Below, one piece after another: positions 1-4,846 of a stretch of 6,560 nucleotides of DNA. The stretch is from Lentisphaeraceae bacterium (GTDB lineage Bacteria > Verrucomicrobiota > Kiritimatiellia > RFP12 > UBA1067). The translations under genes and the position numbers were made by a program. The stretch lies in the NCBI GenBank assembly GCA_004551905.1, contig SFPL01000022.1, forward strand, positions 1 through 6,560. Reading direction: 5' to 3'. The notes beneath the pieces are model-generated. The model ran no database searches, was not told where the DNA came from, and saw nothing but the letters and a program-made list of their open reading frames with translations. The number at the start of each line of letters is the position of its first letter. Position 1 is the stretch's first letter.

Positions 1-35
1 ACAGCCCCAAAGCGGAATCTCCCGCTGAAGCCCGC

Positions 36-65
36 TTTACAAACCCAATCCGAAACTGCTATACT
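36..65 (+). promoter_or_regulatory. Candidate sigma-70 promoter reading toward the feo 3' end
   Basis: A TTTACA box (36-41) lies 18 bp before TATACT (60-65), which is preceded by TG one base upstream (TGCTATACT), so it is an extended -10. Each box differs from consensus at one position. The same TGnTATA(A/C)T pattern occurs at the three better supported promoters of this window. The predicted start is near 72. No gene follows on this strand, so a transcript would be a short non-coding RNA or an antisense to the Cys-rich peptide gene and feoB. It may also be a chance match in AT-rich DNA. Confidence 0.35.
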
Positions 66-105
66 ACCAACATCAAGCAAGAAAGCATCGTCGGCACAGG
101 GCTAC

Positions 106-119
106 GCAACGAGTGTTGC
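106..119. repeat. Small hairpin in the feo 3' flank
   Basis: Perfect 5-bp stem GCAAC/GTTGC with a four-base loop GAGT, nested inside the longer-range inverted repeat 66-72/148-154. It could form in a feo read-through transcript or in a plus-strand transcript from the promoter-like site at 36-65. There is no U tract next to it on either strand, so it is a poor intrinsic terminator. Confidence 0.3.
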
Positions 120-167
120 ACTGGCTACTGGCTGGCGGGGGTTTTAGTGTTGGTTGTTTGGAGAAGT

Positions 168-329
168 TTATTTCTTGGACGAATCCTCGGCGCAGCCGCA
201 GCAGCCGCAGCCGCACGACTTGCGCGTGCCGCCGCACTCGCACGGCGCGCCTTTTTTTAAGCAGCGCCATACGGCGAGCGCGGCAAGCGCGACGACCGCG
301 ACGAGGACAATGACGGACACGGTGTTCAT
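168..329 (-). CDS. FeoB-associated Cys-rich membrane protein
   Basis: A 53-residue peptide, third gene of the feo operon. Residues 4-20 are an uninterrupted hydrophobic segment (V/I/L/A), a single membrane helix. It is followed by the basic WRCLKK and a short tail packed with cysteine and glycine: C30, C32, C39, C41, C43, C44 and C46, plus C23 at the membrane edge. This matches the small FeoB-associated Cys-rich proteins commonly encoded directly after feoB, proposed to help or protect FeoB by handling iron or thiols; their biochemical role is not settled. The start is decided by AAGGAGG (337-343), 7 nt upstream, and by an ATGA overlap with the feoB stop, implying translational coupling. Its stop is TAA. 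The C-rich tail would be cytoplasmic by the positive-inside rule (inferred). It is distinct from the winged-helix FeoC of enterobacteria. Confidence 0.85.
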   Translation of the reverse strand: MNTVSVIVLVAVVALAALAVWRCLKKGAPCECGGTRKSCGCGCCGCAEDSSKK

Positions 330-2752
330 TTCGCCGCCTCCTTCCGCACTGGGCGGACGATCATCCAGAGGCAGAAGAGGTCGACGGCGACCGCGAGCGC
401 GGTCCAGATTCCGAAGCCGCCGCCGGCGATGAGCACGCCTATGCGGTAGACGCTGAGCGCCAGGGCATACCCGACGAAGAGCTGGAAGCCGACCGCGAAC
501 CAGCCCCACTTTCGGGATCCCATCTCGCGGAATATCACCGCGATCGCCACCATGCACGGCGGCACGAAGAGATTGAACACCATGAAGGAGAGCGCTGCGA
601 GCTTCGGGAAGTCGCTCACCGTGCCGAACAGCGCCTGGATGTGCGAGCCGGTGGTCGCGCCGTCCATGTTCGCCGCGACGAGCCCCAGGGTCGCGGTCGC
701 CTGCTCCTTGGCGATTTCTGCGGAGACGGCTGCCGCGGCGCCCTGCCACGAGCCGAAGCCGAGCGGCTCGAAGAACCACGCTATCCAGCTGCCGAGGTCG
801 TGGAGGATGGATTTTTCGATCTCCTCGTCCGCCAGCAGGTTGAGCGACCAGTCGAAGTGCATCACGAACCACAGGAAAACGCACGCGGGGAAGATGATGA
901 GCCCTGCCTTGAGGATGTAGCCCTTGAGCCGGTTCCAGGTGTGGTGCCAGACGCCCGAGACCGTCGGCTGATGATAGGCCGGGAGCTCCAGCACGAACGA
1001 CGCGGCCTCGTCCTTGAACAGCCGCGTCTTCTTCAGCGCGACGCCGCCGAGGATGATGATCGCGATGCCGACTACGTCCATGAGCGCGGCAACATACCAC
1101 TGCTCGTGGAAGAACAGCGCCGCGAACATGGCGATGATCACCGTCTTCGCTCCGCAGGGGATGAACGTGGCGAGGATTATCGTCAGCCTGCGCGCGCGCT
1201 CGTTCTCGATCGTGCGCGTGGCCATGACTGCGGGGACGCCGCAGCCCTTGCCGATGAGGATCGGGATGAACGACTTGCCGGAGAGCCCGAACATGCGGAA
1301 GATGCGGTCCATGATGAACGCAACCCGCGCCATGTAGCCGCAGTCCTCGAGGAACGCGAGGAAGAGGAACACGATGAAGATGACCGGCACAAACCCGAGT
1401 ACCGTCGCGACGCCGCCCCATGCGCCGTCCACGACGAGGCTCTTCACCGTGTCGCCGACGCCGGAGCGTTCCAGCGCGCCGGTGATGAGCGCTCCGATGC
1501 CGGGCACCCACATGCCGAACTGCGACGGATCCGGCTCCTCGGCGTCTTTCGCGGCATTGTAGGCCGCCTCGTCGACGTCCCATTCATCGGACGCCTCGCC
1601 GGTCTCCTCGTCCTCGATGGACGCCTTCTTCTCGCCCGCCTCCCAGGCGGCGACCGTCGCCTCTGCCTTGGCGAACTCCTCCTGCGCGTCGTCGAACTCC
1701 ATGCCCTTGTACCTGCCTTCCTCGCGGCACTCGTGCGTGGTGAAGGGGAGGTGCCAGCCGTCGGCGAGGAAGCCGTCGTTCGCCCAGTCGGTGAGCAGCG
1801 TCCCGGGGCCGTTCTCGGCCACGGCGAGCCACCACATGGCGCAGAGCGAGAGAAGGAAGATCGGAATTGCCCAGATGCGGTGGGTGACGACCTTGTCGAT
1901 CCGGTCGGAGAGCGTCGCCTTGCCCTTGCGCTTCTCGTTCAGCGCGAGCGAATTGTCCATGAGGCGCTTGATGAAGTCGTAGCGCTGGTTGGTGATGATC
2001 GACTCCGCGTCATCGCCGAGCTCCTTCTCGCAGTCGCGGATGTGCTCCTCGATGTGCTTCATCTCGCCGACGCCGAGCCCCAGGCGGTTGATGATTTCGC
2101 GGTCGCGCTCGAAGACCTTGATCGCGTACCAGCGGATCGAGCGGAGCGGCACCTTGCCCTGGATCGACTCCTCGATGTGGGCGATGGCGTGCTCGACCGA
2201 GCCCGTGAACACGTGCGGAACGTCGGGGAGCTTGCCGGGGCCCTTGTCGACCACAGCCCTCTTTGCCATCTCCACCGCCTTCTCGGCGGCCTTCTGCCCG
2301 CCTTCGTTCCTCAGTGCCGAGATGCCGACGACCTCGCAGCGCAGCGCCCTGGAGATCTTCTCGAAGTCGATCTTGTCGCCGTTCTTCCTCACGACGTCCA
2401 TCATGTTGACGGCCATCACCATCGGAAGCCCCAGCTCCGCGAGCTGCGTCGAGAGGTAGAGGTTGCGCTCGATGTTGGTGCCGTCCACGATGTTGAGGAT
2501 CGCGTCCGGACCCTCTTCCACCAGGAACTGCCGCGACACCTTCTCCTCGGCCGAGTAGGGGGAGAGCGAGTAGATGCCTGGCAGGTCCTGGATCACCACT
2601 TCCTTGTGCCCGGCGAGGATTCCGTCCTTCTTCTCCACCGTGACGCCGGGCCAGTTGCCGACGTACTGCTCCGAGCCGGTAAGCGCGTTGAAGAGCGTCG
2701 TCTTGCCGCAGTTCGGGTTGCCCGCGAGGGCGATCTTTATGCTGTTAGCCAT
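326..2752 (-). CDS. feoB: Ferrous iron transport protein B (FeoB), GTPase-permease
   Basis: An 808-residue inner-membrane Fe(II) transporter. The N-terminal G domain has all motifs in order: G1 GNPNCGKTT (11-19), G2 around VGNWPGVTVE (31-40), G3 DLPG (56-59), G4 NMMD (116-119) and G5 ISA (144-146). A helical spacer domain follows (about 170-285). The first membrane helix is about 291-311. The two gate regions are recognisable: GYMARVAFIMDR (472-483), GCGVPAVMATRT (503-514), and IPCGAKTVII (531-540) in the transport core. Further helices lie near 447-468, 550-572, 612-631, 720-741 and 749-799. Odd: the extracytoplasmic loop after the first helix is expanded, with a strongly acidic stretch at about 341-410, making the protein longer than the 773-residue E. 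coli FeoB. The ATG at 2752 is chosen because AAAGGAG lies 7 nt upstream (2760-2766); a TTG six codons earlier would bury that site inside the gene. It follows feoA by 29 nt and overlaps the next gene. Confidence 0.97.
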   Translation of the reverse strand: MANSIKIALAGNPNCGKTTLFNALTGSEQYVGNWPGVTVEKKDGILAGHKEVVIQDLPGIYSLSPYSAEEKVSRQFLVEEGPDAILNIVDGTNIERNLYLSTQLAELGLPMVMAVNMMDVVRKNGDKIDFEKISRALRCEVVGISALRNEGGQKAAEKAVEMAKRAVVDKGPGKLPDVPHVFTGSVEHAIAHIEESIQGKVPLRSIRWYAIKVFERDREIINRLGLGVGEMKHIEEHIRDCEKELGDDAESIITNQRYDFIKRLMDNSLALNEKRKGKATLSDRIDKVVTHRIWAIPIFLLSLCAMWWLAVAENGPGTLLTDWANDGFLADGWHLPFTTHECREEGRYKGMEFDDAQEEFAKAEATVAAWEAGEKKASIEDEETGEASDEWDVDEAAYNAAKDAEEPDPSQFGMWVPGIGALITGALERSGVGDTVKSLVVDGAWGGVATVLGFVPVIFIVFLFLAFLEDCGYMARVAFIMDRIFRMFGLSGKSFIPILIGKGCGVPAVMATRTIENERARRLTIILATFIPCGAKTVIIAMFAALFFHEQWYVAALMDVVGIAIIILGGVALKKTRLFKDEAASFVLELPAYHQPTVSGVWHHTWNRLKGYILKAGLIIFPACVFLWFVMHFDWSLNLLADEEIEKSILHDLGSWIAWFFEPLGFGSWQGAAAAVSAEIAKEQATATLGLVAANMDGATTGSHIQALFGTVSDFPKLAALSFMVFNLFVPPCMVAIAVIFREMGSRKWGWFAVGFQLFVGYALALSVYRIGVLIAGGGFGIWTALAVAVDLFCLWMIVRPVRKEAAK

Positions 2753-2759
2753 GTCTAAT

Positions 2760-2766
2760 CTCCTTT
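2760..2766 (-). promoter_or_regulatory. feoB ribosome binding site, next to an A/T homopolymer
   Basis: AAAGGAG on the minus strand, 7 nt before the feoB ATG; it settles the start against an in-frame TTG at 2770. Directly upstream in the transcript is a run of nine U (plus-strand A at 2769-2777), so the feoA-feoB junction presents a single-stranded, unstructured leader to the ribosome. Confidence 0.8.
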
Positions 2767-2781
2767 GCAAAAAAAAATTGG

Positions 2782-3000
2782 TCAGACGGCCTCGATCTCG
2801 ATTTCCTGCGCCGTCGCCTCGTTGACGGCGATACGGCTTTCGTGGACTGCGAGGATCAAGTTGCCGTAGGACGCACCTACCACCCTCACGACCGTCCCCG
2901 CCACGAACCCGAGCGCGCCGAGGTGGTGTTTAACGGCGTCGTCGCCGGACACGCGGACCAGCCGCGCGCGCTCGCCTTCCTTTAGTGTTGCCAATGTCAT
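2782..3000 (-). CDS. feoA: Ferrous iron transport protein A (FeoA)
   Basis: A 72-residue cytoplasmic protein of the FeoA family, a single SH3-like beta barrel that assists FeoB, probably by contacting its cytoplasmic part. The sequence follows the family pattern: an N-terminal L-K-E-G-E turn (6-10), a central helix leading to LGALGFVAGTVVRV (27-40), then GNLILAVHESRIAVN (46-60), and the closing A-x-E-I-E-I-E strand (64-70). Length is usual for a single-domain FeoA. The ATG at 3000 has AAAGG in GAGAAAGG (3008-3015) 7 nt upstream and no competing start. It is the first gene of the operon, preceded by a predicted leader of about 59 nt and the metal-regulator sites. The exact function of FeoA is not established in most species. 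Confidence 0.95.
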   Translation of the reverse strand: MTLATLKEGERARLVRVSGDDAVKHHLGALGFVAGTVVRVVGASYGNLILAVHESRIAVNEATAQEIEIEAV

Positions 3001-3041
3001 TTTTCGGCCTTTCTCTCTTGTCCTTCGCCGGGGCAGAACTC

Positions 3042-3057
3042 GTTAGTCCTGGCTAAG
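3042..3057. promoter_or_regulatory. Downstream operator of the feo promoter (DtxR/IdeR-like dyad)
   Basis: TTAGTCCTGGCTAA (3043-3056) is an imperfect dyad, five of six arm positions matching around a 2-bp centre. It copies the layout of the perfect dyad at 3077-3092 and lies 35 bp from it centre to centre, just after the predicted feo start site (about 3059). TTAG...CTAA ends are typical of sites bound by DtxR-family metal-dependent repressors such as DtxR, IdeR and MntR. The assignment to that family is inferred; no regulator gene is in the window. Confidence 0.6.
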
Positions 3058-3065
3058 TTGCGCGT

Positions 3066-3095
3066 AGTATACCATAATTAGCCTTGGCTAATCAA
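3066..3095 (-). promoter_or_regulatory. Promoter of the feoAB operon
   Basis: On the minus strand TTGATT (3090-3095) and TATACT (3066-3071) are separated by 18 bp. The -10 is preceded by TG with one intervening base (TGGTATACT), an extended -10. The predicted start is near 3059, giving a leader of about 59 nt to feoA. The spacer is almost filled by the dyad ATTAGCCAAGGCTAAT, so a bound repressor would block RNA polymerase directly. Confidence 0.75.
3077..3092. promoter_or_regulatory. Upstream operator of the feo promoter (perfect DtxR/IdeR-like dyad)
   Basis: ATTAGCCTTGGCTAAT is a perfect 7-2-7 inverted repeat lying between the -35 and -10 boxes of feo. Together with the second dyad at 3042-3057 it suggests cooperative binding of two repressor dimers when Fe(II) (or Mn(II)) is plentiful. 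It does not look like the 19-bp GATAATGATTATCATTATC-type Fur box. Its right arm touches the feo -35 and lies about 25 bp upstream of the tRNA -10 element. Confidence 0.7.
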
Positions 3096-3116
3096 GAGGG
3101 AGAGACCAGAAATTTT

Positions 3117-3125
3117 TGGTATAAT
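3117..3125 (+). promoter_or_regulatory. Promoter of tRNA-Val (extended -10)
   Basis: TGGTATAAT, a consensus -10 hexamer with the TGn extension, ends 14 bp before the mature tRNA, so initiation would be near 3132. No convincing -35 box is found at 16-18 bp upstream (around 3097-3102 the sequence is purine-rich), which is compatible with an extended -10 promoter. It is back to back with the feo promoter. Confidence 0.65.
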
Positions 3126-3139
3126 ACGCATACTTTTGA

Positions 3140-3216
3140 GGACGATTAGCTCAGTTGGTTAGAGCAGGACCTTTACACGGTCAAGGTCGGGGGTCCGAGT
3201 CCCTCATCGTCCACCA
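3140..3216 (+). tRNA. tRNA-Val (anticodon TAC)
   Basis: A 77-nt cloverleaf including an encoded 3' CCA. Acceptor stem GGACGAT (3140-3146) pairs perfectly with ATCGTCC (3206-3212), followed by ACCA. D stem GCTC/GAGC (3149-3152, 3162-3165) encloses a 9-nt loop containing GG. Anticodon loop TTTACAC (3172-3178) puts TAC at 3174-3176, reading GUA and, with a modified U34, other GUN valine codons. The T arm is GGGGG/CCCTC with loop TCCGAGT (3194-3200), including one G-T pair. The anticodon stem has a G-A mismatch at the 27-43 pair, leaving four good pairs. Variable loop of 5 nt. It appears to be a single-gene transcript. Confidence 0.95.
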
Positions 3217-3252
3217 GCCTTCGCTCGGCGAGCCAACACGAAGGGGAAGGCT
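3216..3252 (+). terminator. Possible hairpin after tRNA-Val
   Basis: AGCCTTC (3216-3222) can pair with GAAGGCT (3246-3252), enclosing a small GCTC-GGC-GAGC hairpin (3223-3233). It begins at the last base of the tRNA and has no U tract after it, so it may be a processing or termination structure, or simply GC-rich spacer. It lies before the promoter of the next gene. Confidence 0.25.
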
Positions 3253-3290
3253 GTCGCGCCGAAGCGCAACGCGCGGAGGCGGATAGAATA

Positions 3291-3299
3291 TGCTATAAT
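3291..3299 (+). promoter_or_regulatory. Promoter of the glnA-nadB unit (extended -10)
   Basis: TGCTATAAT, a consensus -10 with the TGn extension, in the only AT-rich patch between the tRNA and glnA. No -35 is recognisable at the normal distance (the sequence there is GCGCGG-like). Initiation is predicted near 3306, giving a 5' leader of about 33 nt. This also argues against an ATG at 3309, which would sit at the very 5' end of the message. Confidence 0.65.
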
Positions 3300-3323
3300 A
3301 CACAATCTATGCAAGTCCGCCCG

Positions 3324-3330
3324 AAAGGAG
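3324..3330 (+). promoter_or_regulatory. glnA ribosome binding site
   Basis: AAAGGAG, 8 nt before the ATG at 3339. It decides the start in favour of 3339 and against the in-frame ATG at 3309, which would place the site inside the gene. Confidence 0.85.
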
Positions 3331-3338
3331 AAGGGAAA

Positions 3339-4838
3339 ATGGAAACAGTGGAAATCAACACCACCGACATCGTCGCGTTCCTCGGAAAGGAGCGCGCGGC
3401 GTTCACCAAGGCCGACATCAAGCGATTCGTCAAGGCCAAGGGCATCCGCCACGTGAACTTCATGTACCCGGGCGGCGACGGGCGGCTGAAGACGCTCAAC
3501 TTCATCCTCCACTCGCCCGGCTACCTGGACGAGATCCTCACCTGCGGCGAGCGCGTGGACGGAAGCTCCCTCTTCTCCTACATCGAGGCGTCGAGCTCCG
3601 ACCTCTACGTGATCCCGCGCTACTCGACGGCGTTCGTCGACCCGTTCGCCGAGCTGCCCACGCTGAGCCTGCTCTGCTCGTTCTTCAACAAGGACGGCGC
3701 GCCGCTTGAGTCCAGCCCCGAGTACACGCTCCGCAAGGCGTGCGCGGCGTTCCGCAAGGAGACCGGGCTCGAGTTTCAGGCGATGGGCGAGCTCGAGTAC
3801 TACGTGATCGCGCAGGACCCCGAGAACTTCCCGGCGAAGGACCAGCGCGGCTACCACGAGTCCGCGCCTTTCGCGAAGTTCGGCGAGTTCCGCCAGAAGT
3901 GCATGCTCGCGATCGCCCAGGCCGGCGGGCTCATCAAGTACGGCCACAGCGAGGTCGGCAACTTCACCGCCGGCGGGCTCGTCTACGAGCAGAATGAGAT
4001 CGAGTTCCTGCCCTGCGCGGCGCCGGACGCGGCGGACCAGCTCACGGTGGCGAAGTGGATCATCCGCAACATGGGCGCGAAGTACGGCTACGACGTCACC
4101 TTCGCGCCGAAGATCACGGTCGGCAAGGCGGGCTCGGGCCTGCACATCCACATGCGGCTCATGAAGGGCGGCGAGAACCAGATGCTCAAGGGCGGCAGGA
4201 TCTCCGACACGGCCCGCCGCGCGATCGCCGGGCTCATGAAGCTCGCGCCGTCCATCACCGCCTTCGGCAACATGAACCCGACGAGCTACCTGCGGCTCGT
4301 GCCGCACCAGGAGGCGCCGACGAACGTGTGCTGGGGCGACCGCAACCGCTCCGTCCTCGTGCGCGTGCCACTCGGCTGGGCCGGGCGCGGCGACATGGCG
4401 CGCCAGGCGAACCCGGGCGAGGCGGCCTCGCGCGTCGACACGCGCCAGAAGCAGACGGTCGAGATGCGCTCGCCCGACGCCTCGGCGAACGTGCACCTGC
4501 TGATGGCGGCGCTGTGCGTCGCCTGCCGCCACGGCTTCGCGCTCAAGGACGCGCTCAAGGTGGCGGACGCGACCTACGTGAACGTGAACATCCACAAGAA
4601 GGAGAACTCCAAGCTCCTCTCCTCGCTCGCGACGCTGCCCGACAGCTGCTGGGCCTCGGCCGACACGCTGCTCAAGCAGCGCGCGGTCTACGAGGAGGGC
4701 GGCGTATTCTCGCCGGCGATGATCGACGGCATCGTCCGCGAGCTCAAGGCCTTCGACGACCGCTCGCTGCGGGCGAAGGTGACGAAGGACGCGAAGGCGA
4801 TGGCGGACCTCGTCAAGACCTACTTCCACTGCGGCTGA
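3339..4838 (+). CDS. glnA: Glutamine synthetase, type I-like long form
   Basis: A 499-residue cytoplasmic enzyme that makes glutamine from glutamate, ammonia and ATP. The beta-grasp N-terminal domain ends in GERVDGSSLFSYIE (70-83), where D74 corresponds to the subunit-interface aspartate. Catalytic signatures follow: GELEYY (150-155) with metal ligands E151/E153; SEVG (E205) and EQNEIEF (E220); GSGLHIH with H269 (265-271); the ATP/glutamate-binding NPTSYLRLVPHQEAPTN (313-329); DRNRSVLVRVP (334-344); and VEMRSPD with E375/R377. Compared with E. coli GlnA from memory, it has about 7 extra residues between the E205 and E220 positions and about 20 extra around 344-370. The tyrosine that is adenylylated in proteobacterial GlnA is not present in the matching YVNVNIHKKE stretch (413-422), so that control is unlikely. 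Phrases throughout resemble the roughly 500-residue enzyme of Bacteroides/Prevotella. No ammonium transporter, PII or NtrC gene is adjacent. A gamma-glutamyl ligase for another amine is a less likely alternative. Confidence 0.93.
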   Translation: METVEINTTDIVAFLGKERAAFTKADIKRFVKAKGIRHVNFMYPGGDGRLKTLNFILHSPGYLDEILTCGERVDGSSLFSYIEASSSDLYVIPRYSTAFVDPFAELPTLSLLCSFFNKDGAPLESSPEYTLRKACAAFRKETGLEFQAMGELEYYVIAQDPENFPAKDQRGYHESAPFAKFGEFRQKCMLAIAQAGGLIKYGHSEVGNFTAGGLVYEQNEIEFLPCAAPDAADQLTVAKWIIRNMGAKYGYDVTFAPKITVGKAGSGLHIHMRLMKGGENQMLKGGRISDTARRAIAGLMKLAPSITAFGNMNPTSYLRLVPHQEAPTNVCWGDRNRSVLVRVPLGWAGRGDMARQANPGEAASRVDTRQKQTVEMRSPDASANVHLLMAALCVACRHGFALKDALKVADATYVNVNIHKKENSKLLSSLATLPDSCWASADTLLKQRAVYEEGGVFSPAMIDGIVRELKAFDDRSLRAKVTKDAKAMADLVKTYFHCG

Positions 4839-4846
4839 AGGGCGCG

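Larger units (their letters stand above)
1..167. other. Non-coding flank downstream of the feo operon
   Basis: I find no supportable gene in these 167 bases. Short reading frames crossing it have no ribosome binding site or family resemblance and run into the antisense of the Cys-rich gene. It holds a promoter-like sequence on the plus strand (36-65), a small hairpin GCAAC-GAGT-GTTGC (106-119), a 7-bp long-range inverted repeat ACCAACA/TGTTGGT (66-72 with 148-154), and AAAGCGG/CCGCTTT (9-15 with 32-38). As the 3' flank of the feo operon it should contain its terminator, but no strong stem followed by a U tract is seen on the minus strand. Termination may be Rho-dependent or lie to the left of the window. 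Confidence 0.5.

Noticed and set aside
180..240. Repeat-like GCAGCCGCAGCAGCCGCAGCCGCA tract hinted at by the triplets near 190-216
   Set aside because: The periodicity comes from the alternating Cys/Gly codons of the Cys-rich peptide on the minus strand, not from an independent repeat.
330..1583. The long minus-strand frame that continues upstream of the Cys-rich peptide
   Set aside because: Only its last 53 codons are real. The upstream part is a +1-type shadow of feoB with Arg/His-rich nonsense, and the true start has its own ribosome binding site at 337-343.
641..2758. 705-codon open frame on the plus strand opposite feoB
   Set aside because: It lies entirely antisense to a complete FeoB with all motifs, its protein is a low-complexity mix of R, E, D, H and V without any family pattern, and it has no ribosome binding site. 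Long antisense frames are expected in GC-rich genes with strong third-position bias.
2753..2770. Alternative TTG start of feoB six codons upstream
   Set aside because: The codons are made of the ribosome binding site itself, and FeoB proteins begin just before the first beta strand, as MANSIKIALAGNPN does.
3042..3092. Fur box for the feo operon
   Set aside because: No GATAAT-type hexamer array is present; the sites are clean TTAG...CTAA dyads, better explained by a DtxR-family regulator.
3309..3338. Alternative glnA start 10 codons upstream
   Set aside because: It would lie about 3 nt from the predicted transcription start and put the AAAGGAG site inside the gene; residues 1-10 of that version are unrelated to the family.
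4055..4846. Upstream extension of the nadB frame
   Set aside because: The extra 264 codons overlap glnA in another frame and are Arg/Gly/His-rich; NadB begins normally with the FAD-binding strand directly after the ATG at 4847.
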